Notes under the pieces: model-generated | What the model was told of the DNA's origin: nothing | Seen by the model: only the letters and a program-made list of their open reading frames with translations | Database searches by the model: none | Shown here: piece by piece, positions 44,510 to 58,085 of the stretch | Layout of the letters: every line of letters starts with the position of its first letter | How positions within the stretch are numbered: position 1 is the stretch's first letter | Assembly: GCA_903885795.1 (NCBI GenBank) | Contig: CAISJV010000064.1 | Location: 1 to 64,000 of the forward strand | DNA: 64,000 bases | From: an uncultured delta proteobacterium | GTDB lineage: Bacteria > Desulfobacterota > Syntrophia > Syntrophales > UBA8958 | Direction: 5' to 3' | Translations under genes and position numbers: made by a program

Positions 44510-45625
44510 ATGTGTCGTCTGTTTGCCATTACCAGCAAGGAACCCCTTTCCCCGATGGCGGCAATTCATGCCTTGAACGTCATGAAAGAAGGTCATGATG
44601 GGTCGGGGGTGGGACTGCTTCTAACCGACCTCGGGGGAAGCTTCGAGCGTTTCAAGGGGGCGCCGATCCTCTCGGGCATCTTTTCTAACGAGGGAATCCG
44701 GGCCTTGGACCGTTACATGCTGGATCTGGATTTCATGGTTAAATATAAGCTCTCTATCCGGCCGGCCAAGACACCTCCCCCCGGAACGCCAAAACGTGAC
44801 AATTATCTCGTCCGGGTTTACGACTATCCTCCGGACTGGCAGTCCCTGAGCAAGGAAGAACTCGAATACCGTCTCATGTTGACTCGGCTCAAACTACGAC
44901 AGATGGGCGAACAGGACGGATCGATGATCGTATTCAGTTTTTGGCCCGATGTGATCATGCTTAAGGAGGTGGGAGACCCTCTTGCCCTAGCCGACTATTT
45001 GGGACTCGACAACGAGGAATTCAAAGCCCGAATCATCCTCGCCCAGGGCCGGCAAAACACCAATTACGCCATCGACATTTATGCCTGCCATCCCTTTTTC
45101 ATTCAGGGATACTCTACGATGACCAATGGCGAAAACACAGCTTTTGTAACCATTCGCGAATATCTGGCGTCACGGAATTACGCCGGCTACATGGGCTACC
45201 AGTCCGACTCGGAGGTCTTTACCCACATCCTCCATTTTGCGCAGCAAAAGCTCGGCATGGGGCTGGATATGTACAAACATCTCCTGACGCCCCTCAAAGA
45301 GGAAGAACTCCAACGCCACCCCCAGGGAGAAAGGCTGCGGGCCGTCAAGCGCACCTGCCGTCCCCTGATTATCGACGGCCCCAATTGTGTAATCGGCTGC
45401 CTGCCGGACCGGACGCTATTCATGGTTCAAGACAGCAAAAAGCTTCGTCCCGGTATCGTGGGCGGCGCCTCCGGCATGTTCGCCTTTTCCTCCGAAATGT
45501 GCGGTCTCGATGCGGCCATTCCGGATCGGAACAAAAGCGAAGACTTTCAGCCCATGAAATATGACACTGTCATGGTCCCCCCAAATCGACAGGAGGTGGT
45601 GCGATGGAACCAATGGGAAAGATAA
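44510..45625 (+). CDS. Class II glutamine amidotransferase (GltB1/GlxB type)
   Basis: A 371-residue N-terminal-nucleophile amidotransferase starting MCRLFAITS, with catalytic Cys2 exposed after Met removal, then EGHDGSGVGLLL, NYAIDIYACHPFFIQG and MTNGENTAFV. It hydrolyses glutamine and channels ammonia to the FMN glutamate synthase encoded next. It is a separate subunit here, as in archaeal glutamate synthases, whereas the paralogue at 21411 is fused to a GXGXG domain. The 3' end overlaps the next gene by 22 bases. First gene of the sigma-54 operon. Confidence 0.88.
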   Translation: MCRLFAITSKEPLSPMAAIHALNVMKEGHDGSGVGLLLTDLGGSFERFKGAPILSGIFSNEGIRALDRYMLDLDFMVKYKLSIRPAKTPPPGTPKRDNYLVRVYDYPPDWQSLSKEELEYRLMLTRLKLRQMGEQDGSMIVFSFWPDVIMLKEVGDPLALADYLGLDNEEFKARIILAQGRQNTNYAIDIYACHPFFIQGYSTMTNGENTAFVTIREYLASRNYAGYMGYQSDSEVFTHILHFAQQKLGMGLDMYKHLLTPLKEEELQRHPQGERLRAVKRTCRPLIIDGPNCVIGCLPDRTLFMVQDSKKLRPGIVGGASGMFAFSSEMCGLDAAIPDRNKSEDFQPMKYDTVMVPPNRQEVVRWNQWER

Positions 45626-47238
45626 GCCCCTCTACCCTGAGCAAAAGCGACCTCCCTTGGCAGATCCTCTGGAATAAGGAGGCCTGCACCCTCTGTGGCC
45701 GTTGTACCGCTGTGTGCCCGGTCCGGGCCATCGAATTGGGCGTCCACCGCAAACGCGTAGTCCAGACAGTAATCGGCCTCACGGAGAAACCAGGCAATGT
45801 CTTTACCGTATATCATGGCGTCGATCAGCGGACCGATCCAGCCCATGCCTGTATCGGCTGTGGCATGTGCGATCTCGTCTGTCCCAATGCGGCTATTCGG
45901 CCCATCCGGAGCACGGACGTCGATAAACTCCGCTTCCATGTCAATCAGGGGGGGATGCCCCGACGCCGGGGCGGTCGCCGCAACGATCCCCGCAGTGTCC
46001 TCGACGAAATCAAATTCATCCGTATCTCCATGCTCACAGACCCGGCCCTCGATGCGGGCCGTCACGATTTTGAACTGCGGACCCTGCTGGGAAGAATCCT
46101 GCCGGCAGAAGACCTGGCCAAGACTTTAAGTGAAAACGGCTGGATACCCCCCGTGCGCGAGATCTACCCGCTGATCATCGGAGGAATGTCCTTCGGCGCC
46201 CTGTCGCCGAATATGTGGGAAGGCCTGCAAATGGGCGTTGCCTACCTGAACGAGGAAAAAGGAATGCCCGTACGCATCTGCACGGGCGAGGGCGGATGCC
46301 CGCCGCGATTGCTGCGGTCCCGCTTCCTGAAGTATGTAATCCTCCAGATCGCCAGCGGTTATTTCGGGTGGGATGAAATCATCCATGCCCTGCCGGAAAT
46401 GAGGGAAGATCCCTGTGCCATCGAGATCAAATATGGCCAGGGCGCGAAGCCCGGCGACGGCGGGCTTCTCATGTGGTACAAGGTCAACAGTCTCATCGCC
46501 GCCATCCGTGGCGTACCGCAGGGAATCAGCCTTCCCAGTCCGCCGACCCATCAGACCCTTTATTCCATTGAAGAGTCGGTCGCAAAGATGATCCAGTCCA
46601 TGGCCATGGCCTGGGGATTCCGGGTGCCTGTCTATCCGAAGATATCGGCCACAAGTACGACCCTGGCGGTACTGAACAACCTGACCCGGAACCCTTACGC
46701 CTCCGGTCTGGCCATCGACGGCGAGGACGGCGGCACAGGCGCGGCCTACAATGTCTCCATGAATCATATGGGACATCCCATTGCCAGCAACATCCGGGAC
46801 GCCTATCTGAATCTCGTCAAGATCGGCAAACAGAATGAAATACCCCTCTTTGCCGGTGGTGGGATCGGCAAAAACGGGAATCTGGCGGCTAACGCCGCGG
46901 CCCTGATCATGCTGGGAGCAAGCGGCGTTCAGATCGGCAAATACATCATGCAGGCGGCGGCGGGTTGCCTTGGCTCCGAGGCTGACCGTTGCAACATCTG
47001 CAATATCGGCCTGTGTCCCAAGGGGATCACCTCCCAGGATGCCAGGCTGTACCGGCGTCTGGACCCGGAACAGGTAGCGGAGCGTGTTGTGGACGTCTAT
47101 CTGAGTTTTGACCAGGAACTCAAGAAGATTATGGCGCCCCTCGGCCGCTCGACGTCACTGCCGATAGGCATGTCCGACGCCCTGGGCATCGCCGATGGAG
47201 ACGCCGCGGCAAGACTTCAGATTCGCCATGTTTTATAG
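45604..47238 (+). CDS. FMN/ferredoxin-domain glutamate synthase large-subunit core
   Basis: A 544-residue protein: an N-terminal two-cluster ferredoxin (CTLCGRCTAVCP; CIGCGMCDLVCP) followed by the GltS FMN barrel (IIGGMSFGALSPNMWEGL, EIKYGQGAKPGDGGLL, IDGEDGGTGAAY, FAGGGIGKNGNLAANAAALIMLGA) and the 3Fe-4S-type motif CNICNIGLCPKG. AGGAGG precedes the ATG. This is the 2-oxoglutarate-amidating core; all key motifs are present. It is the fourth GltS-type barrel in the window and lies in a complete set with amidotransferase, GXGXG and GltD parts. Confidence 0.93.
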   Translation: MEPMGKISPSTLSKSDLPWQILWNKEACTLCGRCTAVCPVRAIELGVHRKRVVQTVIGLTEKPGNVFTVYHGVDQRTDPAHACIGCGMCDLVCPNAAIRPIRSTDVDKLRFHVNQGGMPRRRGGRRNDPRSVLDEIKFIRISMLTDPALDAGRHDFELRTLLGRILPAEDLAKTLSENGWIPPVREIYPLIIGGMSFGALSPNMWEGLQMGVAYLNEEKGMPVRICTGEGGCPPRLLRSRFLKYVILQIASGYFGWDEIIHALPEMREDPCAIEIKYGQGAKPGDGGLLMWYKVNSLIAAIRGVPQGISLPSPPTHQTLYSIEESVAKMIQSMAMAWGFRVPVYPKISATSTTLAVLNNLTRNPYASGLAIDGEDGGTGAAYNVSMNHMGHPIASNIRDAYLNLVKIGKQNEIPLFAGGGIGKNGNLAANAAALIMLGASGVQIGKYIMQAAAGCLGSEADRCNICNIGLCPKGITSQDARLYRRLDPEQVAERVVDVYLSFDQELKKIMAPLGRSTSLPIGMSDALGIADGDAAARLQIRHVL

Positions 47239-47249
47239 GAGACCTATCC

Positions 47250-49592
47250 ATGCCCTATAAACCCACCATAATAATCCCGGGGATGAAAAACGGCGTCCGG
47301 GTGGACACCCGAACCCTTGAGGCGGCGGTTCAGGCGGCAATCCGTGACGGCCACCGTTGTGTCGAGATTCACGCCTACGGGCAACATGGCATCGGCGGCC
47401 GCCTCTGGAAGGCGGGAGAAGAAGAGATATCGATCCGCGTTCTCGGACCAGCGGGACAGCGCGTTGGCGCCATGGGATTTCCCAATGCAACCATTGACGT
47501 CTTCGGCCCATGCTCCGACGATGTCGGCTGGCTCAATGCGGGCGCCCGGATCATCGTCCGTGGCAACGCCACCAACGGCGTGGCTAATGCCATGTCTCAG
47601 GGCAAGATTTATATTGCCGGTGATATCGGCGCCCGGGGCATGACGATGACCAAGCATAACCCCCGCTTTGCCCCTCCGGAGCTATGGGTCCTGGGCAGTG
47701 TTGGCGACTCCTTCGCTGAATTTATGGCCGGCGGCATTGCCGTAATCTGCGGACACGACACCCCGCGCTATGAAAATATTATGGGCTACCGACCCTGTGT
47801 GGGGATGGTAAGCGGCAGGATATTCTTCCGGGGACCCCATCAGGGCTTCAGCGAAGAAGATGCAAAGCTGTCCATCCCCGACAACGACGAATGGAAATGG
47901 CTGAAGGATAACATATCGATTTTTCTCAAGGCCACCGGAAGAACGGAATTATATGCCGTCCTCACCGCCGACCGCGCTGCCTGGCAGATACTGACCGCCC
48001 GCCAGCCGTTCGAAAAAGTCCGCAAACCCGCCCGGAGTATGCACCAATTCTGTGAAGAGATCTGGGACAAGGAACTTGGTATAGGCGGCCTCATCGGCGA
48101 TCTGACGGACATTCCCCGGAGCGCCATTGACATGATTCCCACCGGCGAGCTGCGCCGCTATCTTCCCCTCTGGGAAAACGAAAAGCATCTTCCTCCCTGC
48201 CAGTCCTCCTGCCCTACAGGCATTCCCGTTCAGAAGCGCTGGAGCCTGATCCGCAGCGGAAAGATGGATGAAGCCGTGGACCTGGCACTTAACTATACCC
48301 CCTTCCCCGCCACGGTCTGCGGCTATCTCTGCCCCAATCTATGCATGGCAAATTGCACCCGCCAGATCTCACAGATGCCGGCACTGGATGTGGCCGGTCT
48401 CGGCAAGGCCTCCCTTACGGCCAGGACGCCGAAACCCGCCCCGACCTCGGGCAAGACAACCGCCATCATCGGCGGCGGTCCGGCAGGTCTTTCCGCTGCC
48501 TGGCAGTTGTGGCTGATGGGACACGCCCCCGTTATCTATGAGGTCCAGGACCGCCTGGGAGGGAAGATCACCGCCACGATCCCCAGGAGCCGCATCCCTG
48601 ATGAAATTGTGGACCATGAACTGAAGCGGGTCCAGGAGCAGATCAGTCAGGTCCACCTGAAGAAACCGCTCTCGAAAAAAGAGTTTCAGAAGATCAAAGG
48701 AAAGCATGACATGGTGGTCATTGCGGCGGGGGCACAAAAGCCACGCCTGATACCCGTGCCGGGCCAGGAAATGGTCATGGCGGCTCTTGACTTCCTCCGG
48801 TTGAGTAAGGCGAATCAGGTTAAGGTTGGGGAAAAGATCGTCATCATCGGGGCCGGCAACGTCGGCTGCGACGCCGCCGCGGAAGCTGCACGCCTGGGCG
48901 CCAAGGATATTACCCTGATCGACATCCAGGAGCCGGCCTCTTTCGGTGTGGAAAGAAAGCACGCCGAGGCCGCCGGGGCCAAATTTCTCTGGCCTAAATT
49001 CACGAAGGCCGTTACGGCAAATGGCGTGGAGTTGACCGATGGAACATTGCTTCCCGCCGACACGGTCATCATGGCCGTCGGCGACGCCCCCGATTTGACC
49101 TTCCTCCCCGAAGAGATTATTCTTGACAGGGGATTCATCGCCGTTAACGGCCATTATCAAACAAGCGATCCCCAGGTTTTCGCCATCGGCGATGCCGTGC
49201 GTCTCGGCTTGCTGACGGAGGCTATTGGCGCGGGCAGGATCGCCGCCCGGACGATTGACAATATCCTGCGTGGGAGGGAGAATTCATACGATAACCTGCC
49301 GACCATGGAACCGGCACGGATTCATCTGGAATATTACGATCCCCGGGCCAACCCGGCCGGAGACTTGAGTTCATGTTCAAGCCAGTGCGCCTCCTGCGGA
49401 GCCTGCCGGGACTGCGGACTCTGCGAGACCCTCTGCCCGGGCAATGCCATCTCCCGGCGTTCACTGGAAGGGGACGCCTATGAATATATAGTGGACGGCG
49501 AAAAGTGCATCGGTTGCGGCTTCTGCGCTGCCGCCTGCCCCTGCGGGATATGGGAACTCGTGGAAAATACACCTTTAGAAAAGGAAAAATGA
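47250..49592 (+). CDS. GXGXG domain fused to GltD-like flavoprotein and ferredoxin
   Basis: A 780-residue three-part protein. Residues about 1-230 are the GXGXG beta-helix of GltB (HAYGQHGIGGRLWKAGEE, IDVFGPCSDDVGWLNAG, YIAGDIGARGMTMTK). Residues about 310-690 are a GltD-type reductase: Cys-rich PCQSSCPTGIPVQKRW and CGYLCPNLCMANC, FAD motif IIGGGPAGLSAAWQLWLMG and NAD(P)H motif IIGAGNVGCDAAAEAARLGA. The C-terminus is a ferredoxin (CASCGACRDCGLCETLCP, CIGCGFCAAACP). It thus joins the structural and the electron-input parts of glutamate synthase in one chain. It starts 11 bases after the FMN subunit, with TAGGAGACC as ribosome site. Confidence 0.9.
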   Translation: MPYKPTIIIPGMKNGVRVDTRTLEAAVQAAIRDGHRCVEIHAYGQHGIGGRLWKAGEEEISIRVLGPAGQRVGAMGFPNATIDVFGPCSDDVGWLNAGARIIVRGNATNGVANAMSQGKIYIAGDIGARGMTMTKHNPRFAPPELWVLGSVGDSFAEFMAGGIAVICGHDTPRYENIMGYRPCVGMVSGRIFFRGPHQGFSEEDAKLSIPDNDEWKWLKDNISIFLKATGRTELYAVLTADRAAWQILTARQPFEKVRKPARSMHQFCEEIWDKELGIGGLIGDLTDIPRSAIDMIPTGELRRYLPLWENEKHLPPCQSSCPTGIPVQKRWSLIRSGKMDEAVDLALNYTPFPATVCGYLCPNLCMANCTRQISQMPALDVAGLGKASLTARTPKPAPTSGKTTAIIGGGPAGLSAAWQLWLMGHAPVIYEVQDRLGGKITATIPRSRIPDEIVDHELKRVQEQISQVHLKKPLSKKEFQKIKGKHDMVVIAAGAQKPRLIPVPGQEMVMAALDFLRLSKANQVKVGEKIVIIGAGNVGCDAAAEAARLGAKDITLIDIQEPASFGVERKHAEAAGAKFLWPKFTKAVTANGVELTDGTLLPADTVIMAVGDAPDLTFLPEEIILDRGFIAVNGHYQTSDPQVFAIGDAVRLGLLTEAIGAGRIAARTIDNILRGRENSYDNLPTMEPARIHLEYYDPRANPAGDLSSCSSQCASCGACRDCGLCETLCPGNAISRRSLEGDAYEYIVDGEKCIGCGFCAAACPCGIWELVENTPLEKEK

Positions 49593-49615
49593 TTGAAAAA
49601 ACATACGGAGGAATT

Positions 49616-51793
49616 ATGAAAAAGACATGCCCAGTTATTGCGTCGGAAAGAAGCTACGTAGCTGAAAAAGAAAAGTTTATCCCCATTTCGGAGTATTACG
49701 GCGAGGACACCTTCAACGCCAAAATCATGAAGGTCAAGCTTCCCAGGGATGTGTTCAAGAAAATCATCGAAGCCATTAATGAAGGCACCATCCTGGACAT
49801 TGAAACCGCCAATATCGTGGCCCATGCCATGAAAGAGTGGGCTCTCGCCAAAGGCGCCACCCATTTTGCCCATTGGTTCCAGCCTATGACGGGCATTACG
49901 GCAGAAAAGCATGATGCGTTTATCGATCCCTTCGGGGTCGGAGAAGTTATCGAACGGTTCTCAGGTAAGCAGCTTGTCCAGGGTGAACCGGATGCATCGA
50001 GTTTCCCGAGCGGCGGCATCCGGGCCACCTTCGAAGCCCGAGGCTATACGGCTTGGGACATGTCATCGCCAGCCTTTATCCGGCGCAACGGCATCTCGAC
50101 AACCCTGTGTATCCCGACGGCATTTATATCCTACACCGGAGAGGCCCTCGACAAGAAAACCCCGCTTCTCAGATCGAACAAGGCGGTCAATAAAAGCGCT
50201 GTGAATATGATGAAGCTCCTCGGCGATAAAGACGTGAAAAGGGTTTACGCAACCCTGGGGCCGGAACAGGAGTACTTCCTCATCGATACGGACTATTTCT
50301 ACAAACGTCAGGATCTGGTCCTCGGCGGCCGGACCGTCATCGGGGCGCCTCCCGCAAAAGGGCAGGAACTGGAGGACCAATATTTCGGAAGTATCAAAGA
50401 AAGAATTTCTTCCTATATGCACGACATGGAAGAGGAACTTTTCAAACTGGGCGTTCCTGCGAAGACCAGGCACAATGAGGTCGCCCCCAGCCAGTTCGAG
50501 CTCGCGCCGGTCTTTGAGGAAGCCAACTTGGCCGTTGACCATAATCAGATCGTTATGGACACGATGCAAGCGGTGGCGAAGAAACACAAACTTGCGTGCC
50601 TGCTCCATGAAAAACCCTTTGCGGGGATCAACGGCTCAGGCAAACACTTAAACTGGTCGCTCTCCGACAACAAAGGGAACAACCTGTTGAACCCCGGTCA
50701 AACACCTCATGAAAATATTCAGTTCCTGGTCTTCCTGGTCGCCACCATCCGCGCCGTCCACAAACACGCCGATATTCTGCGCGCTTCCGTCGGCTCCTAT
50801 GCCAACGACCATCGTCTCGGCGCCAACGAAGCGCCACCGGCCATCATTTCCGTCTTCCTCGGCGACCAGCTCACCAAGATTCTCGATGATATCGAAAGAG
50901 GCAAGGTAACCAAGGCCACAGACAGCGAGATCATTGACCTCGGCATTGCCTCGCTGCCCATGGTCAGCAAGGATAACACCGATCGGAACCGGACGTCGCC
51001 CTTCGCCTTCACAGGCAACAAATTTGAATTCCGAACCGTCGGTTCATCCCAGTCTATTTCCTTTCCTGCCGCAGTTCTCAACACGATCGTCGCCGAAAGC
51101 CTCGATTATCTGGCAGAGAAGATCAAGGACCAGTGCGGGAAGAACATCAACATGAACCAATGCGTTCTCACCGTGATCAAAAAAGAAATGAAGGAAGTCA
51201 AAGCGGTCCTTTACAACGGTGATAACTACACCCCGGAATGGGAAAAGGAGGCGGCCAAAAGAGGGCTCCCGAATGACAAAACCACACCGGTCTCCTTGAA
51301 GGCCCTGATTACCAGAAAAGCGCTGGAGATGTTTGATGGATATAAGGTTCTTTCCAACGTCGAGCTTAAATCACGCTACTTAATCCACCTGGAGAGGTAT
51401 ATCAAAGACTTGGAGATCGAGGCTAAATGTATGGATAGTATCTGCCTGAGCCAGGTCATCCCGGCGGCAACAGCCTATCAGAAGGGGCTCTCGAAAGCAA
51501 TCATCGGCACCCGGGACGCCCTCGGCAAATCGGCCGATCTTTCCGCACAGCAGGAGCTGTTAAAGAGGGTTACGGAGTTGGTGAATAAAATCTATGGCAC
51601 AAATAAAGACATCCTTGCTAAAATCGCCGCTGCCTCATCCGTGCACGACGAACAGAAAAAAGCGGAGATGCTTTGCAGCAAAGTCAAACCCAAGATGAAT
51701 GAGCTTCGGGACTACGTTGATGAACTGGAAGGTCTGGTGGACGATGAATTGTGGCCAATGCCGAAGTTCTGGGAAATGCTCTTCATCAACTGA
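49616..51793 (+). CDS. glnN: Glutamine synthetase type III
   Basis: A 725-residue GSIII protein, much longer than GSI. Motifs: GATHFAHWFQPMTGITAEKHD, LGPEQEYFLIDTDYF, TRHNEVAPSQFELAPVFEE, INGSGKHLNWSLSDN, SYANDHRLGANEAPP. It joins ammonia to glutamate with ATP and forms dodecamers. There is no adenylylation tyrosine loop of the GSI-beta type, so control is likely transcriptional (the sigma-54 promoter at 44401). The ATG at 49616 follows GGAGG. Last gene of the operon, so GS and GOGAT are co-produced as a complete ammonia-assimilation cycle. Symbol glnN follows common use for GSIII. Confidence 0.95.
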   Translation: MKKTCPVIASERSYVAEKEKFIPISEYYGEDTFNAKIMKVKLPRDVFKKIIEAINEGTILDIETANIVAHAMKEWALAKGATHFAHWFQPMTGITAEKHDAFIDPFGVGEVIERFSGKQLVQGEPDASSFPSGGIRATFEARGYTAWDMSSPAFIRRNGISTTLCIPTAFISYTGEALDKKTPLLRSNKAVNKSAVNMMKLLGDKDVKRVYATLGPEQEYFLIDTDYFYKRQDLVLGGRTVIGAPPAKGQELEDQYFGSIKERISSYMHDMEEELFKLGVPAKTRHNEVAPSQFELAPVFEEANLAVDHNQIVMDTMQAVAKKHKLACLLHEKPFAGINGSGKHLNWSLSDNKGNNLLNPGQTPHENIQFLVFLVATIRAVHKHADILRASVGSYANDHRLGANEAPPAIISVFLGDQLTKILDDIERGKVTKATDSEIIDLGIASLPMVSKDNTDRNRTSPFAFTGNKFEFRTVGSSQSISFPAAVLNTIVAESLDYLAEKIKDQCGKNINMNQCVLTVIKKEMKEVKAVLYNGDNYTPEWEKEAAKRGLPNDKTTPVSLKALITRKALEMFDGYKVLSNVELKSRYLIHLERYIKDLEIEAKCMDSICLSQVIPAATAYQKGLSKAIIGTRDALGKSADLSAQQELLKRVTELVNKIYGTNKDILAKIAAASSVHDEQKKAEMLCSKVKPKMNELRDYVDELEGLVDDELWPMPKFWEMLFIN

Positions 51794-51894
51794 TCAACAG
51801 ATGTCACAATAGAGATGAAACACTTTAATCATCGATAAATGATGTCTGTCCATCCTAAAAAGATGGACAATTGAGGATGGATACGCTATTAGGA

Positions 51895-51952
51895 GGCGGG
51901 AAATGCGAAATCAGAGTCACATGATTTCGCCTTCTCGCCTTCGTGTTTTCTT
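51895..51952 (+). terminator. Terminator after glutamine synthetase
   Basis: Stem-loop GGCGGG...GCGAAATC facing GATTTCGC...CTCGCC (51895-51939), with one internal loop, followed by TTCGTGTTTTCTTC. A second hairpin GTCCATC/GATGGAC (51848-51868) lies just upstream. Confidence 0.6.
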
Positions 51953-51995
51953 CATGATTGGCGATTATAAATCATATAAAAATTGAGGGTTTATT

Positions 51996-53234
51996 ATGTC
52001 GCTCTTGCGGCAGCAGTCACCAGCTATCCTTGTTCTGGAAGACGGGAGCGTCTTTCCGGGGTACGCCTTTGCCGGAACCGGCGAGGTCTGCGGCGAGGTT
52101 GTCTTCAATACGGGCATGACCGGCTATCAGGAGGTTATCACCGACCCCTCTTATAAAGGACAGATCGTGACCATGACCTATCCCCTCGTTGGCAACTACG
52201 GCATCAATCCCGAAGATATGGAATCAGACGGGATCTATCTGGAAGGATTCATTGTCAAGGAATATCATTCCCGGCCCAGCAACTGGCAATCCCGGCAAAC
52301 CCTGCAGGCGTTTCTGGAAGAGAACGGGAAACTGGGCGTCGAAGGTCTCGACACCCGTGCCCTGACCCGTCGTCTCCGTCTTGCCGGGGCCATGAAAGGG
52401 ATTCTGTCCACGGAGACAACGGACATCCCCAGGTTGATCGAGAAGGTCCGCGCCTATCCCGGGCTCGTCGGCCGGGATCTGGTCAAGGAGGTAGCTTGTA
52501 AAGCCCCATATCAATGGAAAGATGGTGCCAGGCAAGACATACCCGCCAATTTGCCGGTTTCCGCCGGGGAGACGATTCGAAACCTGCAACGGGGAGACAA
52601 AGAGGGTGCATCAACTTCGCCCCCCCTGACAGGAACCCAGTCAGAATCATTCCGCGTCGTCGTCATCGACTGCGGAGTTAAATACAACATCCTCCGCCAC
52701 TTGGAAGCACGAGGATGTCAGGTCATCGTCCTGCCGGCAACAGCAACAGGAGAGGACATCCTTGCCTGGCGACCCGATGGGGTTCTTTTTTCCAATGGTC
52801 CGGGAGATCCGGCGGCCCTCCCCTACCTGGTGGCAGCGGCAACCTCTGTCCTGGGAAAATTGCCGGTCTTTGGCATCTGCCTGGGGCACCAGATCCTCGG
52901 ACAGGCTGCCGGGGGAGAAACGGAAAAACTGAAATTCGGCCATCACGGCATCAACCAGCCAGTGAGGCAGGAACAGACAGGGAAGATTGAAATCACCTCG
53001 CAAAATCATGGATTTGTCGTCATTCCCAATTCCATCGCCCGGCGTTGTGAGGCGACCCACGAGAACCTCAACGACGGTACTTCGGAGGGACTTTCCTATC
53101 CGGAATTGATGGCTTTCAGCGTTCAATACCACCCAGAAGCGGCACCCGGTCCTCATGACGCCGCCTATCTCTTTGACCGTTTTGTGGCAATGATGTCGAT
53201 CAATGTTTTGAGCCAGAAAGGAGTGGCAGCATGA
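51996..53234 (+). CDS. carA: Carbamoyl-phosphate synthase small subunit
   Basis: A 412-residue CarA. The N-terminal domain (LVLEDGSVFPGYAFAGTGEVCGEVVFNTGMTGYQEVITDPSY) is followed by a class I amidotransferase domain with nucleophile GICLGHQILG, IEITSQNHGF and the His-Glu of QYHPEAAPGPHD. It hydrolyses glutamine and passes ammonia to CarB. GAGGG precedes the ATG. The stop overlaps guaA by four bases, and carB follows guaA, so CarA and its partner are separated by guaA in one operon. Confidence 0.96.
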   Translation: MSLLRQQSPAILVLEDGSVFPGYAFAGTGEVCGEVVFNTGMTGYQEVITDPSYKGQIVTMTYPLVGNYGINPEDMESDGIYLEGFIVKEYHSRPSNWQSRQTLQAFLEENGKLGVEGLDTRALTRRLRLAGAMKGILSTETTDIPRLIEKVRAYPGLVGRDLVKEVACKAPYQWKDGARQDIPANLPVSAGETIRNLQRGDKEGASTSPPLTGTQSESFRVVVIDCGVKYNILRHLEARGCQVIVLPATATGEDILAWRPDGVLFSNGPGDPAALPYLVAAATSVLGKLPVFGICLGHQILGQAAGGETEKLKFGHHGINQPVRQEQTGKIEITSQNHGFVVIPNSIARRCEATHENLNDGTSEGLSYPELMAFSVQYHPEAAPGPHDAAYLFDRFVAMMSINVLSQKGVAA

Positions 53235-54760
53235 TTCTGATTATTGATTTCGGTTCCCAGTATAACCAGCTTATCGCCCGGCGGGTTCGGGAGCATCATG
53301 TCTATTGCCAGATTGAACCCCCGGAGATATCCCTGAAGATAATCAGAGACATGAAACCCGAGGGAATTATCCTTTCCGGCGGACCGGCCAGCATTTACGA
53401 AAAGAAGAGCCCCCGGGTCGATGCCGGCATTTTCACGCTGGGCATCCCGGTACTGGGGATCTGTTACGGTCTCCAGTTCATGGTCCATGCCCTCGGTGGC
53501 GACGTCATCGCTGCGGCAAAACGGGAATACGGATTTGCGGAACTGCAAATACTCAGTCAGGACGGCATATTTACGGATATCGAAAAGACCACAAAATGCT
53601 GGATGAGTCACGGCGATACTATCGGCAAACTTCCGAAAGGATTCAAGACCACCGCTTCGACGCCTAACACTCCCGTGGCTGCTGCGGAGGATCGGAAGCG
53701 GCGGTTCTACGGTCTTCAGTTTCATCCCGAAGTAGTACATACCCCGGAAGGAAAGAAAATCCTGGGTAACTTCCTGTTTGCCGTCTGCCGGTGTCAGGAA
53801 AAGTGGACCATGAAATCCTTTGCCCGGGAAGCGATAGACGAAATCCATTCCCAGGTAGGCAATGGCAAGATCATTCTGGGGCTAAGCGGAGGTGTCGATT
53901 CCTCGGTTGCCGCCGTCCTCCTCCATCGTGCCATCGGCAACCAGTTGACCTGTGTTTTCGTGGATAACGGCGTCCTCAGGCAGGGGGAAGCGGAAAAGGT
54001 CCAGGATGTCTTCCAAAAGCATTTCCACATGAAACTGCGGTTCGTAAGGGCCAGAAAGATCTTTTTGGACCGCTTACGAGGGGTCGAAAATCCGGAGAAG
54101 AAGAGAAAGATCATCGGCAGAACCTTCATTGATATCTTCGATGAAGAGGCGAAAAAGATAAAAAATGTTGAGTATTTAGCCCAGGGGACCCTCTATCCGG
54201 ACATAATTGAATCACGTTCCACCTTCGGCGGCCCCAGCGCTGTGATCAAGTCCCATCACAACGTCGGCGGCCTGCCGAAAAAGATGAAACTGAAACTTGT
54301 GGAACCGCTGAAACACCTGTTCAAAGACGAGGTCCGTCTCCTGGGAAAGGAACTGGGACTTCCAGAGGAGATGGTCTGGCGCCAGCCCTTCCCCGGTCCG
54401 GGATTAGCCATCCGGATTATCGGCGAGGTGACGGAGAAGCGGCTCAATATCCTGAAGAAGGCCGACTTCGTCCTCCTCGATGAGATCAGGGCGGCAAACC
54501 TCTACGGGAAATTATGGCAATCCTTCGCCGTCCTGCTGCCCATCAAGAGCGTCGGCATCATGGGTGACCAGCGGACCTACGAAAATATCCTGGCCATTCG
54601 GGCCGTGACCAGCGATGACGCCATGACGGCGGACTGGGCAAGGATCCCCCATGAGTTGCTGGCAAAAATCTCGAACCGGATCATCAACGAGGTGCGAGGG
54701 GTCAACCGCGTCGTTTACGACATCAGTTCCAAACCACCGTCAACCATCGAATGGGAGTAA
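53231..54760 (+). CDS. guaA: GMP synthase (glutamine-hydrolysing)
   Basis: A 509-residue protein: class I amidotransferase domain ([47 protein letters not shown]), ATP-pyrophosphatase domain with the P-loop [12 protein letters not shown] (about 218) and the C-terminal dimerisation domain ending KPPSTIEWE. It converts XMP to GMP. The ATG overlaps the carA stop, and carB begins two bases after its stop. Its position inside a carA-carB operon is unusual and links pyrimidine/arginine and purine synthesis through shared glutamine demand. Confidence 0.96.
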   Translation: MILIIDFGSQYNQLIARRVREHHVYCQIEPPEISLKIIRDMKPEGIILSGGPASIYEKKSPRVDAGIFTLGIPVLGICYGLQFMVHALGGDVIAAAKREYGFAELQILSQDGIFTDIEKTTKCWMSHGDTIGKLPKGFKTTASTPNTPVAAAEDRKRRFYGLQFHPEVVHTPEGKKILGNFLFAVCRCQEKWTMKSFAREAIDEIHSQVGNGKIILGLSGGVDSSVAAVLLHRAIGNQLTCVFVDNGVLRQGEAEKVQDVFQKHFHMKLRFVRARKIFLDRLRGVENPEKKRKIIGRTFIDIFDEEAKKIKNVEYLAQGTLYPDIIESRSTFGGPSAVIKSHHNVGGLPKKMKLKLVEPLKHLFKDEVRLLGKELGLPEEMVWRQPFPGPGLAIRIIGEVTEKRLNILKKADFVLLDEIRAANLYGKLWQSFAVLLPIKSVGIMGDQRTYENILAIRAVTSDDAMTADWARIPHELLAKISNRIINEVRGVNRVVYDISSKPPSTIEWE

Positions 54761-54761
54761 A

Positions 54762-58081
<3,320 letters not shown>

Positions 58082-58085
<4 letters not shown>

